Program-made: the position numbers and the translations under genes
Part shown: positions 1 to 8,071 of the stretch, piece after piece
Position numbering within the stretch: position 1 is the stretch's first letter
Layout of the letters: every line of letters starts with the position of its first letter
The notes under the pieces: generated by a model
What the model saw: the letters and a program-made list of their open reading frames with translations, nothing else
What the model was told of the DNA's origin: nothing
Databases searched by the model: none
DNA from: BOG-908 sp964242115
Lineage (GTDB): Bacteria; Pseudomonadota; Alphaproteobacteria; Acetobacterales; Acetobacteraceae
Direction: 5' to 3'
DNA: 64,000 nt
Assembly (NCBI GenBank): GCA_964242115.1
Contig: CAXSZX010000010.1
Coordinates: 77,545 to 141,544 of the forward strand

Positions 1-84
1 CGCCCCCCCGCCGGCCTGGTCCCGCCCGTCGCGCAGACACAAGAGGCGCCCGCAACCGCGCCACACGCCGGCGGCGAGAGCTAG
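1..84 (+). CDS. tatB: C-terminal tail of a TatB-like protein (partial)
   Basis: An open frame enters from the left edge and stops at TAG 82-84, five bases before the tatC ATG. The 27 visible residues are rich in Pro and Ala, as expected for the variable tail of alphaproteobacterial TatB. The domain that would prove identity (membrane helix and amphipathic helix) lies outside the window, so the name rests on position upstream of tatC. Confidence 0.5.
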   Translation, partial: RPPAGLVPPVAQTQEAPATAPHAGGES

Positions 85-89
85 CCCAC

Positions 90-884
90 ATGGCCCCGGA
101 CGCGGCGCCGGTTCCGGACACGGACCCGATCAACGACAAGCCGATGCCGCTGCTCGAGCACCTGGTAGAGCTGCGCCGGCGGCTGCTGTGGTCGGCGGTG
201 GCGTTCGTGATCGCGTTCTTCATCTGCTACCGCTTTTCCGGCGCAATCTATTTGTTCCTCGCCCAGCCGCTCAAGCAGATCATGCAGTCCAAGGGCGAGC
301 AGCCGCACCTGATCTACACGGCGCTCTACGAGGCGTTCTTCACCTACCTGAAGGTGGGTTTTTTCGGCGCCACCTTTGTGGCCTTCCCGGTGATCGCCAG
401 CCAGATCTGGATGTTCGTTGCCCCTGGGCTCTATCGCAGCGAACGCCGCGCGTTCGCACCGTTCCTGATTGCCACCCCGGTGCTGTTCCTGCTGGGCGCG
501 GCACTTGCCTACTACTTCGTCTTTCCGTTCGCCTGGCGGTTCTTTCTTAGCTTCGAGACGCCCGGCGGGCAGGACGTGCTGCAGATCCAGCTGCAGGCCA
601 AGGTGAGCGAGTACCTTTCGCTGGTGATGAAGCTGATCATGGCGTTCGGCATTGCATTCCAATTGCCGGTGCTGCTGACGCTGCTGGCCAAGGTGGGCAT
701 CGTCAGTTCGCGGGGCTTACGCAAGTATCGCCGCTACGCCTATGTCGGCTGCTTCATCGTGGCGGCCATACTGACGCCGCCGGACATCATCACCCAGACC
801 GGGCTGGCGGTGCCGCTGATCGCGCTCTACGAAGTCTCCATCCTGTCCGCCCGCATGGTGGAACCCAAGCCGGTCGAGATCTGA
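90..884 (+). CDS. tatC: Twin-arginine translocase subunit TatC
   Basis: TatC is the six-helix inner-membrane receptor of the Tat pathway, which exports folded, often cofactor-bearing proteins with a twin-arginine signal. The 264-residue length is normal. The family signature HLVELRRRLL lies just before the first membrane helix (about residues 23-34), and several long hydrophobic stretches follow. The gene lies five bases after the preceding stop, and its TGA overlaps the ATG of serS (TGATG). This order, tatB-tatC-serS, is common in alphaproteobacteria and suggests translational coupling. Confidence 0.97.
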   Translation: MAPDAAPVPDTDPINDKPMPLLEHLVELRRRLLWSAVAFVIAFFICYRFSGAIYLFLAQPLKQIMQSKGEQPHLIYTALYEAFFTYLKVGFFGATFVAFPVIASQIWMFVAPGLYRSERRAFAPFLIATPVLFLLGAALAYYFVFPFAWRFFLSFETPGGQDVLQIQLQAKVSEYLSLVMKLIMAFGIAFQLPVLLTLLAKVGIVSSRGLRKYRRYAYVGCFIVAAILTPPDIITQTGLAVPLIALYEVSILSARMVEPKPVEI

Positions 885-2152
885 TGCACGACATCAAGGC
901 GATCCGTGCCGACGCGGCAGCGTTCGACGCGGCGATGGCGCGGCGCGGCTTTGCCGCCGCAACTACCGCACTGCTGGATTTGGACGCCGAGCGTCGCGCG
1001 GCGGCGACTGCGCAACAAGACGCTCAGTCCCGCCGCAACGCACTGGCCCGCGAAATCGGCCAGGGCAAGCGCACCGGCGCCGACACAACCGCGCAGGAGG
1101 CAGAGGCCACCGCACTGCGGGGCGAGATGGAGAGGCTGGACGGGCGCAGCGCGGAGTTGGACGCCGAACTACGCCAGGCGCTGGCCCGCCTGCCTAATTT
1201 GATGGACGCAGACGTGCCGGACGGCGCCGACGAGTCCGCCAACGTCGAACTGAAACGCTGGGGCACCCTGCCCCACTTCGACTTTTCGCCCCGCCAGCAC
1301 TTCGAGCTTGGCGAAGCGATGGGTCTGATGCAGTTCGAGGCCGCGGCCAAGATCGCGGGTAGCCGCTTCACCGTCCTGCGTGGCGCACTTGCGCGGCTGG
1401 AGCGCGTGCTGGGCCAGTTCATGCTCGACCTGCACACCACGCAACATGGTTACGAGGAGTGCAGCGTCCCCAGCCTGGTCAACGACGCCGCCGTCTTCGG
1501 CACGAACCAGCTCCCAAAATTTGCTGACGACCTGTTCCGCACGACCGACGGGCGCTGGCTGATCCCCACCGCGGAGGTGCCGCTGACCAACCTCTCCGCC
1601 GGCGAGATCGTTCCCGAAGCGGTCCTGCCCCAGCGCCTGACCGCGCTGACCGACTGCTTTCGCAGCGAGGCCGGCGCTTCCGGCCGCGACACCCGCGGCA
1701 TGCTGCGCCAACACCAGTTCCGCAAGGTGGAGCTGGTCAGCATCGCCCACCCCGACCACAGCGACGCCGAACACGAGCGGATGACACGCTGCGCGGAAGC
1801 GGTGCTGGAAGCGCTCGAGCTGCCATACCGGCGGATGCTGCTGTGCGCCGGCGATACCGGTTTCGGCGCCGCACGTACGCACGACCTGGAAGTGTGGCTG
1901 CCCGGCCAAGGCATGTGGCGGGAGATTAGCTCGTGTTCCAACACACGGGCGTTTCAGGCCAGGCGGATGAATGCCAGGTTCCGCGCGGCGGACAACAAGA
2001 CGCTCGCGCACGTGCACACGCTGAACGGATCCGGCGTGGCGGTGGGTCGGGCGCTGATCGCGGTGATGGAAAACTACCAGGAGGCGGACGGCAGCATCCG
2101 CGTGCCGGCGGTGCTGGTGAATGCGATCGGGTTGGAACGGATAAGCAAGTAA
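884..2152 (+). CDS. serS: Seryl-tRNA synthetase
   Basis: Class II aminoacyl-tRNA synthetase that charges tRNA-Ser with serine in the cytoplasm. The 422-residue protein has the N-terminal coiled-coil tRNA-binding arm (about residues 25-110, with Ala/Glu/Arg-rich heptads). The catalytic domain follows with motif 2 (FRSEAG, GRDTRGMLRQHQF) and motif 3 (GSGVAVGRALIAVMEN); the serine-binding EISSCSN segment is present. The start codon overlaps the tatC stop. No other gene follows on this strand, and a repeat-filled gap begins after the TAA. Confidence 0.98.
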   Translation: MHDIKAIRADAAAFDAAMARRGFAAATTALLDLDAERRAAATAQQDAQSRRNALAREIGQGKRTGADTTAQEAEATALRGEMERLDGRSAELDAELRQALARLPNLMDADVPDGADESANVELKRWGTLPHFDFSPRQHFELGEAMGLMQFEAAAKIAGSRFTVLRGALARLERVLGQFMLDLHTTQHGYEECSVPSLVNDAAVFGTNQLPKFADDLFRTTDGRWLIPTAEVPLTNLSAGEIVPEAVLPQRLTALTDCFRSEAGASGRDTRGMLRQHQFRKVELVSIAHPDHSDAEHERMTRCAEAVLEALELPYRRMLLCAGDTGFGAARTHDLEVWLPGQGMWREISSCSNTRAFQARRMNARFRAADNKTLAHVHTLNGSGVAVGRALIAVMENYQEADGSIRVPAVLVNAIGLERISK

Positions 2153-2593
2153 CACTGCGGGCCTGGAACGCCGTCGTCAGCGTCGGCTGACGGTGACCAG
2201 CAACGCCTGGTTCTGACAAAAGTACACACGGAGGCTGGGAGTTCGGTTCAGCAGCGCGTCGAGCCGGGACGTCGACAGATGACAAGGAAAGCACGCGTTC
2301 TTTGTTGAAAAACAATTAAAAAGTTTGTTTCCTTGGTCGCACTTTGCAGAGACTTCCGCGACAGGCGGAATGAAAGTTCTTAGCTGCTTTTTGCAAAAAG
2401 CAGGCCGTGCTTTACTGCCCGACGTTCAACACACAAGCCCGGTGGGCAGTCTTGCAGCCCACTGCCCAGCTGTCACCAAGGAGCGTGTAGCTACTGCATG
2501 TCCCTAGAGTTACTCATCTGTCGACGAGTCCGCGACAGCCGAAACGAAAGCTTCTTGCTTCTTTTCTCGAAAACGAAGCGCTTCCTTTTCTAC
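2153..2593. other. Gene-free gap between serS and cbbZ
   Basis: Two converging genes end here. The gap holds a degenerate two-armed family I element (2288-2417) and a single arm (2528-2593). Between them is a G+C hairpin in which GGGCAGT (about 2450) can pair with ACTGCCC (about 2466). Short open frames are present but lack ribosome sites and recognisable sequence. Confidence 0.6.
2288..2417. repeat. Family I element, degenerate, two arms
   Basis: The left arm is eroded (GTTCTTTGTTGAAAAACAA) and the right arm has changed to a GCTTTTTGCAAAAAGC hairpin. The TTCCGCGACAGGCGGAA box between them is a good inverted repeat. Likely a decayed copy after serS. Confidence 0.6.
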
Positions 2594-2600
2594 CTATGCC
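2528..2600. repeat. Family I single arm at the cbbZ stop
   Basis: GTCCGCGACAGCC is followed by AAAGCTTCTTGCTTC and an imperfect CTTTTCTCGAAAACGAAG hairpin. It abuts the end of cbbZ (stop at 2594-2596) and is oriented to act as that operon's terminator. Confidence 0.7.
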
Positions 2601-3244
2601 GGCAAGAGGTGCTCCGCCGTTCGTACCAGATCCGACACGTATAGCGCAGTCGCCGCGGCACCCGCCTCCATGCCAGGCCGGCCGTAACCCCAGCCTGCGA
2701 AAATCGCCTGCACGCCGCAACCGAGTGCCGCGTTCACGTCGTTGCTGTGGTCGCCCACCATCAGCGAGCGCTGCGTCGTGCCGCCGGCGAGTTCGATCGT
2801 GCCAAGCAGGTGGCGCGGATCGGGTTTGTGGGCAACGAAGCTGTCACCGCCGCCAACAGCAGCGAAACGACCTGACACGCCAAGGGCGTCCAGAAGCAGT
2901 CCCGCGGCACGTTGCGGCTTGTTCGTGCACACGGCCAATGTCCAGCCATGCGCATGCAGCTCGTCCAGCGCCTCCGTCATTCCGGGGAACAGGCGCGTCG
3001 CGCCGGCAACATTGTTCTCGTAGTCAGCAAGATAGTCGGCACCTGCCCGCGCATCGGGCACGCCGCCGGCCGCCTTGAACGCACGGTCGATCAGCGGCTG
3101 TAGGCCGTCGCCCACCATGCTGGCGATTTCTTTGTCCGACAACGCCGGCAGGCCGCGTGCTGCCAGCGTGCGGTTGACCGCGCCGGCGATGTCCGGCACC
3201 GAATCCGTCAGCGTTCCGTCCAGGTCGAAGACGAGCGTGCGCAT
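2594..3244 (-). CDS. cbbZ: Phosphoglycolate phosphatase
   Basis: HAD-superfamily phosphatase that hydrolyses 2-phosphoglycolate, the product of RuBisCO oxygenation. The N-terminal DLDGT motif (residues 7-11) carries the nucleophilic Asp, TNK lies mid-protein, KPDP is the Lys motif and GDHSND the last acidic motif. At 216 residues it is a normal Gph/CbbZ. It starts three bases after the cbbA stop, so it is the last gene of the cbb operon. A general gph function outside photorespiration is also possible. Confidence 0.9.
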   Translation of the reverse strand: MRTLVFDLDGTLTDSVPDIAGAVNRTLAARGLPALSDKEIASMVGDGLQPLIDRAFKAAGGVPDARAGADYLADYENNVAGATRLFPGMTEALDELHAHGWTLAVCTNKPQRAAGLLLDALGVSGRFAAVGGGDSFVAHKPDPRHLLGTIELAGGTTQRSLMVGDHSNDVNAALGCGVQAIFAGWGYGRPGMEAGAAATALYVSDLVRTAEHLLPA

Positions 3245-3247
3245 CGC

Positions 3248-4306
3248 TCAGGCCGCCTTGCGCGAGGGCTTGTTGTAGCGCGCCGCCATCGCTTCCAGCG
3301 GCACCGGTTTTATCTTGTCCGCCTGACCGGCGGAACCGAACGCCTCGAAGCGTGCGCGGCACAGGTCGCGCGCGGCGATGACAGCGGCGGCAAGGAACTT
3401 GCGCGGATCGAACTCCTCCGGCTTGTCGCCCATCAGCTTGCGCATCGCGCCCGTCATCGAAAGCCGGATGTCGGTGTCGATGTTGACCTTGCGCACGCCG
3501 TGCTTGATGCCCTCCTGTATTTCTTCGACCGGCACGCCGAACGTCTCCTTGATCTGCCCGCCGTACTGCCGGATCGTGGCCAGCCACTCCTGCGGCACCG
3601 ACGAGGAGCCGTGCATCACCAGGTGGGTGTTCGGCACGCGCGCGTGAATCTGCTTGATGCGTTCGATGGCGAGGATGTCGCCGGTGGGCTTGCGGGAGAA
3701 CTTGTAGGCGCCGTGGCTGGTGCCGATAGCAATGGCGAGCGCGTCGACACCGGTCCGTTCGACGAAGTCGGCGGCCTGATCAGGATCGGTGAGGAGCTGG
3801 TCGTGGGTCAGCTTGCCTTCGGCGCCGGAGCCGTCCTCCTCCCCCGCCTCGCCGCTCTCCAGCGAGCCGAGGCAGCCGAGCTCGCCTTCGACGGTCACGC
3901 CGACGTCGTGCGCCATGTCCACGACGTAGCGGGTGACCTGGCAATTATACGCGTAGCTGGCTGGTGTTTTCATATCCTCTTCCAAGGACCCGTCCATCAT
4001 CACGCTGGTGAAACCGCTGCGGATGGCACGCAGACACACCGCCGCGCTCGCCCCGTGGTCCTGGTGCATGGCGATGGGGATGTGCGGCCAGGTCTCGACA
4101 GCAGCGGCAACCAGATGCCGCAGGAACGCCTCGCCCGCGTATTTGCGCGCACCGGCGGAGCCTTGTAGGATGACCGGACTGTTGCAGGCGTCGGCAGCCT
4201 GCATGATCGCCTGGATCTGCTCCATGTCGTTGACGTTGAACGCTGGCAGTCCGTAGGCGTGCTCGGCGGCGTGGTCTAGAAGCTGACGCATTGCGACTAG
4301 GGCCAT
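3248..4306 (-). CDS. cbbA: Class II fructose-1,6-bisphosphate aldolase, Calvin-cycle type
   Basis: Zinc-dependent aldolase that condenses DHAP with glyceraldehyde-3-phosphate (and with erythrose-4-phosphate to form sedoheptulose bisphosphate) in the Calvin cycle. The protein has 352 residues. Metal-binding histidines lie in HQDHG (near residue 80) and HGSSSVP; the GTSHGAYKF and NIDTD segments fit the CbbA/CfxB subtype. The chosen ATG has AGGAG 11 bases upstream. A family I arm separates it from cbbP, while cbbZ follows at three bases. Confidence 0.95.
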   Translation of the reverse strand: MALVAMRQLLDHAAEHAYGLPAFNVNDMEQIQAIMQAADACNSPVILQGSAGARKYAGEAFLRHLVAAAVETWPHIPIAMHQDHGASAAVCLRAIRSGFTSVMMDGSLEEDMKTPASYAYNCQVTRYVVDMAHDVGVTVEGELGCLGSLESGEAGEEDGSGAEGKLTHDQLLTDPDQAADFVERTGVDALAIAIGTSHGAYKFSRKPTGDILAIERIKQIHARVPNTHLVMHGSSSVPQEWLATIRQYGGQIKETFGVPVEEIQEGIKHGVRKVNIDTDIRLSMTGAMRKLMGDKPEEFDPRKFLAAAVIAARDLCRARFEAFGSAGQADKIKPVPLEAMAARYNKPSRKAA

Positions 4307-4324
4307 GGGGTCGGATGCTCCTGG

Positions 4325-4392
4325 AAGAAGAAGGAAGGCCTTCTTTTTCGAGAAAAAGAAGCAAAAAGCTTTCGTCAGCGCTGTCGCGGACC
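4325..4392. repeat. Family I single arm inside the cbb operon (cbbP-cbbA)
   Basis: GGAAGGCCTTCTTTTTC and GAGAAAAAGAAG form a strong hairpin, followed by CAAAAAGCTTTCGTC and GCTGTCGCGGA. It lies between co-directional genes, so if it terminates transcription it does so only partially. Confidence 0.8.
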
Positions 4393-4395
4393 ATC

Positions 4396-5271
4396 CTAGA
4401 AGGCGCGTTTCTTGCGGTCCATGATCTGCCAGATCATCGGCGTGAAGATAAGCTGCATCGCCAGCGCCATCTTGCCGCCCGGGCAGACGATGGTGTTGGC
4501 ACGCGACATGAAGCCGTCTTTCAACATCGAGAGCAGATAGGGGAAATCGATGCCCTTCGGATCGCGAAAACGGATGACCAGCATGCTTTCGTCGGGACTC
4601 GGAATGTCGCGCGAAGTGAACGGGTTCGACGTGTCCACGGTGGGGATGCGCTGGAAGTTCACGTGGGTCTCGGAGAACTGCGGACAGATGTAGTTCACGT
4701 AGTCCGGCATGCGGCGCAGGATGGTGTCCACCACTGCTTCGTGACTGTGGCCGCGGCCGCGCTTGTCGCGGTGCAGCTTCTGTATCCACTCCAGGTTCAC
4801 GGTTGGTGCTACGCCGATCAACAGGTCGACTTCGCGCGCGATGTCCACCTTGTCCGTCTTCACGCCGCCATGCAGGCCTTCGTAGAACAGCAGGTCGGTG
4901 CCGGGTTCCAAATCGTGCCACGGCGTGAAGGTGCCGGGCTTCTGCTGATAGGGAGCCGCTTCTTCCGCATCGTGCAGGTACTTGCGGGTCCTACCGATCC
5001 CCTTCTTTCCGTAGTCGCGGAACAGCGCCTCGAGCTCCTCGAACAGGTTGCTGTCCGGGCCGAAATGGCTGAAATGGTTGTTGCCGGCTTTTGTCTGCTC
5101 GGCCATCTTCTCCCGCATCTCGCCACGGTCGAAACGGTGAAACGCGTCACCTTCCACGATCGCCGGGACGACGCCTTCGCGCCTGAATATCTGCTGAAAC
5201 GTCCACATGACGGTGGTCGTACCCGCACCCGACGACCCGGTGATGGCGACGATCGGGTGCTTGACCGACAC
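4396..5271 (-). CDS. cbbP: Phosphoribulokinase
   Basis: Phosphorylates ribulose-5-phosphate with ATP to give the RuBisCO substrate ribulose-1,5-bisphosphate; the enzyme is specific to the Calvin cycle. The 291-residue protein is the short proteobacterial class I form. The P-loop GSSGAGTTTV is at residues 13-22. DAFHRFDR near residue 43 holds a catalytic Asp, and FYEGLHGG and the HRDKRGRGHS segment are family hallmarks. It starts two bases after the cbbF stop, so the two genes are probably translationally coupled. Confidence 0.96.
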   Translation of the reverse strand: MSVKHPIVAITGSSGAGTTTVMWTFQQIFRREGVVPAIVEGDAFHRFDRGEMREKMAEQTKAGNNHFSHFGPDSNLFEELEALFRDYGKKGIGRTRKYLHDAEEAAPYQQKPGTFTPWHDLEPGTDLLFYEGLHGGVKTDKVDIAREVDLLIGVAPTVNLEWIQKLHRDKRGRGHSHEAVVDTILRRMPDYVNYICPQFSETHVNFQRIPTVDTSNPFTSRDIPSPDESMLVIRFRDPKGIDFPYLLSMLKDGFMSRANTIVCPGGKMALAMQLIFTPMIWQIMDRKKRAF

Positions 5272-5273
5272 TG

Positions 5274-6350
5274 TCAGGCGGTCCGGAAGATGCTACGCTG
5301 CTTGAACAGCGGCGACTGGAACACCATCGGCTCTCCACGATCGTAGGCCTGATGGTAGGTCTGCAGCCGCTCCACGTCTGCGCGACTGCCCAGTATCAAC
5401 GGCACGTGCTGATGCAGCCCTTCGGGCTGCACATCCATGACCGGGAGACGTCCGGTGCTGGCAGCTCCGCCCGCCTGCTCGATGATCATGCCGATAGGAT
5501 TCGCTTCGGTCAAAAGATGGACGTGACCGAGCTTGGTGGTGTCACGCGTGTCACGCGGGTGGAGGAACACGCCGCCACGCAGCAGGACGCGGTGCACCTC
5601 GGCCACTAGGCTGTCAATCCAGCGTATCGTGCAACTGCGGTCGTCAGGCGATCTGGCCTGCGTGGCCTCCTGGACGAAACGCCGGATCGGTGCTTCCCAG
5701 TGTGGCTCGAGGGCAGCGTCGATGGCGAGCTCACAGCCATGTTCGGGGATGCGCATGTTGGGATGCGTCAGCGTGTAGGCGCCTGCTTCGCGATCCAGCG
5801 TGAAGCCGTGCACGCCGGCGCCGAGCGTGATCACCATCATCGCAACCGGCCCGAACAGCGCGTAGCCGGCGGCCACCTGCTTGCGGCCGGGTTGCAGGAA
5901 GTCATCCGCGGTCGGGTCGGTGACTCCGTCGGGTGCGCGCAACACCGAAAATATGGTGCCCACGGTCAGGTCCACGTCGAGGTTGGCAGCACCGTCCAAC
6001 GGCGTGAACATGAGCATGTAACGGCCGCGCGGGTACTCCGCGGGAATCTCATGCGGACGGGCCGACGCGGAGGACAGCATGCCGCATAACTGGCCGCCCC
6101 ACTCGCAGGCGCTCAGCATGATGAGGTTGGCGACTTCGCCCAGCTTCTTCGGCGGCTCGCCCGGCACGGTCGAGCTCGTGGTGACCACGCCGCCCGGCAC
6201 GGAGAGCGCACCACGCGCAACGGCGGCGCCGATCAACTTGCCGGCGCGCTGAAGGTCGTTGAGCAAGGCCGCGAGTTCCGGGTCGTGACCACCGGTGCGG
6301 CGCAGGTCCTCGATGACGAACTTGCTGAAGGTGGTACGGCGGTACGGCAT
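5274..6350 (-). CDS. cbbF: Fructose-1,6-bisphosphatase with altered metal site
   Basis: By family, class I FBPase that removes the 1-phosphate of fructose- and sedoheptulose-bisphosphate in the Calvin cycle. The 358-residue protein keeps the second half of the active site (LDGAANLDVD, IRWIDSLVAEVHR, TEANPIGMIIEQAGG). Two usual metal-ligand positions differ: the Glu-Glu of the canonical ASEEMDD segment aligns with Ser94-Ala95, and the first Asp of DPLDGSSN aligns with Thr116 (FTPLDG). Activity may be altered or the metal bound differently. It sits between cbbX and cbbP in the operon. Confidence 0.85.
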   Translation of the reverse strand: MPYRRTTFSKFVIEDLRRTGGHDPELAALLNDLQRAGKLIGAAVARGALSVPGGVVTTSSTVPGEPPKKLGEVANLIMLSACEWGGQLCGMLSSASARPHEIPAEYPRGRYMLMFTPLDGAANLDVDLTVGTIFSVLRAPDGVTDPTADDFLQPGRKQVAAGYALFGPVAMMVITLGAGVHGFTLDREAGAYTLTHPNMRIPEHGCELAIDAALEPHWEAPIRRFVQEATQARSPDDRSCTIRWIDSLVAEVHRVLLRGGVFLHPRDTRDTTKLGHVHLLTEANPIGMIIEQAGGAASTGRLPVMDVQPEGLHQHVPLILGSRADVERLQTYHQAYDRGEPMVFQSPLFKQRSIFRTA

Positions 6351-6424
6351 CCTGTTTCCCCAAACCCACTCTTGTCGTATCGCCCCGTTCTGCTGCGGGT
6401 GTCATCCACGTTCGACGCGCGCCG

Positions 6425-7333
6425 TCAGGTCGGATCGGTGAACACCCTGCTTGCCCTGATATCTGCTGCCGTAATGGTTTGCAACGCAACACGATCGATA
6501 GGCTGAGACCGCTGGGCAAACAACCTGTTGGCCTGACGCAGTCGGGAGCGGTCCAAAGCGTTGCGAATGGAGCGCGCGTTCGAGAATCGCGGCTGCGCCA
6601 TGCGACGGACGATGTACTCGCGCAGGACCTGCTGCGCGTCGTCGCTGAGCATGTAGTGCATGTGACCCAGCATGATTTCCGCGATGTCGAACAGTTCGTC
6701 CTCGGAGTAGTCGGGGAAGTCGACGTGGTGGGCGATGCGCGACGCCATGCCGGGATTGCTGCGGAAGAAGATGTCCATCCTGTCCTTGTAACCGGCGAGG
6801 ATGACGACGAGGTCGTCCCTGCGGTCCTCCATCACCTGCAACAGGATCTCGATAGCCTCCTGGCCGTAGTCCCTCTCGTTCTCCGGGCGGTAGAGATAGT
6901 ACGCCTCGTCGATGAACAGCACGCCGCCCATCGCCTTTTTCAGCACTTCCTTGGTCTTCGGCGCGGTGTGCCCGATGTATTGGCCAACGAGGTCGTCACG
7001 CGAGACGGTGACAACGTGGTTGCGCCGGATGTAGCCGAGCCGGTTAAGGATCTCCGCCATGCGTTGCGCAACAGTCGTCTTCCCGGTTCCGGGGTTGCCG
7101 GTAAAGCACATGTGCAATGATGGCGGCTCGGCCTGCAGGCCCAGGCTGCGGCGGGCGCTTTCCACCAGCAACAATGCTGCCACCTCGCGGATGCGCGTCT
7201 TGACGGGAACGAGCCCGACGAGATCGCGGTCCAGCGAGTCGATCACGTCGGCGATGTTGCTGCGCTGGTAGACCTCCTCCAAGTTGACGGTGTCGGTGTG
7301 CCCTTCGGCACCCTGCACCAGGTCGGCGTTCAT
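6425..7333 (-). CDS. cbbX: Red-type RuBisCO activase CbbX
   Basis: Hexameric AAA+ motor that remodels inhibited red-type RuBisCO by pulling on the CbbL C-terminal tail. The 302-residue protein has Walker A GNPGTGKT and Walker B VLFIDEA, the pore-loop segment QYIGHTAPKT, and sensor/arginine-finger residues near RFSNARSIRNALD. The start is set by GGAGG nine bases before an ATG; an upstream in-frame start exists but is poorly placed. It lies downstream of cbbLS, as expected for form IC operons. Confidence 0.95.
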   Translation of the reverse strand: MNADLVQGAEGHTDTVNLEEVYQRSNIADVIDSLDRDLVGLVPVKTRIREVAALLLVESARRSLGLQAEPPSLHMCFTGNPGTGKTTVAQRMAEILNRLGYIRRNHVVTVSRDDLVGQYIGHTAPKTKEVLKKAMGGVLFIDEAYYLYRPENERDYGQEAIEILLQVMEDRRDDLVVILAGYKDRMDIFFRSNPGMASRIAHHVDFPDYSEDELFDIAEIMLGHMHYMLSDDAQQVLREYIVRRMAQPRFSNARSIRNALDRSRLRQANRLFAQRSQPIDRVALQTITAADIRASRVFTDPT

Positions 7334-7514
7334 GCTGCCCTCCTTTGCACGAGGGATTCGTCCATTCCCCTCCGCGTTGCACCGCCGACGCCGTGGCATG
7401 AGCCACCCGTGTCCGGCGTGACGTTTACCGCAGACGCAGCGATGAGCGTGTCTATACCTGCCTCAAACACCGAAGGCGAGATACGCAGGGCCGGTTTCGT
7501 TCCGGCCTCCACGG

Positions 7515-7937
7515 TCAGGTCGCCTGTTCGGGAACGGGCGCTCGGCTCGTCGAGTGGCTGCGCAGCGTGTAGCGGATGCTGCGGCCGCCGACGTCCTGGC
7601 GTAGCAGCTCGAAACCCGGTTCGAACGCGGGCCGCTGCACCATGAAGCTCATGCGCACGCTCTCCCAGCCCTTTTTGCTGTCGAAAGCGAGTATCTTGAT
7701 GTAGCTGTTCGGGTTCTCCGACTTGCAGGCTTCCAGCTCCATCATTACGCCCGCAGGGTCGCGCAGGTCGAACATCGGGTTGCCCCACATCGACCAGTAA
7801 GAGTTGCGCGGGTGCGGATCGTCGGTGTGCTCGATCGCGATGGCCCAGCCGTTGTTCAGGCCGTATTCGATCTGCAGCTTGATCTCGGCCTCGGTGAGGT
7901 CGGGTAGGAACGAGAACTGGCCTTGGGTGACTTTCAT
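7515..7937 (-). CDS. cbbS: Ribulose-1,5-bisphosphate carboxylase small subunit, form IC/red type
   Basis: Small subunit of the L8S8 RuBisCO holoenzyme. The 140-residue length and the C-terminal extension after FELLRQDVGGRSIRYTLRSH are features of red-type small subunits, whose C-terminal beta hairpins line the central pore. Conserved blocks GQFSFLPDLT, NGWAIAIEHTDDPHPRNSYW and YIKILAFD are intact. It follows cbbL but is separated from it by 134 bases that hold a family I element. AGAGG lies seven bases before the ATG. Confidence 0.97.
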   Translation of the reverse strand: MKVTQGQFSFLPDLTEAEIKLQIEYGLNNGWAIAIEHTDDPHPRNSYWSMWGNPMFDLRDPAGVMMELEACKSENPNSYIKILAFDSKKGWESVRMSFMVQRPAFEPGFELLRQDVGGRSIRYTLRSHSTSRAPVPEQAT

Positions 7938-7950
7938 TTTTTGCCTCTCA

Positions 7951-8071
7951 GGAAGAAAGACTCTTCTTTTTTACGAAAAAAGCAAAAAGCTTTCGCTGCG
8001 GCTGTCGCGGACTTTTTCGAAAACCTCACGGCAGGGGAAGTAAAAGCTTGATGGTTCTTCTTACAAACCGC
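7951..8071. repeat. Family I element between cbbL and cbbS
   Basis: One good arm (CTCTTCTTTTTTACGAAAAAAG, split by its loop, then CAAAAAGCTTTCG and GGCTGTCGCGGAC) faces a decayed second arm (AAAAGCTTGATGGTTCTTC, AACCGC) that touches the cbbL stop. Confidence 0.8.

Noticed and set aside
2325..2507. 60-codon plus-strand frame after serS
   Set aside because: It translates a decayed repeat and has no ribosome site or similarity.
4307..4921. N-terminal extension of cbbA into cbbP
   Set aside because: It would overlap cbbP and translate a repeat arm; the ATG at 4306 has a ribosome site and the canonical N terminus.
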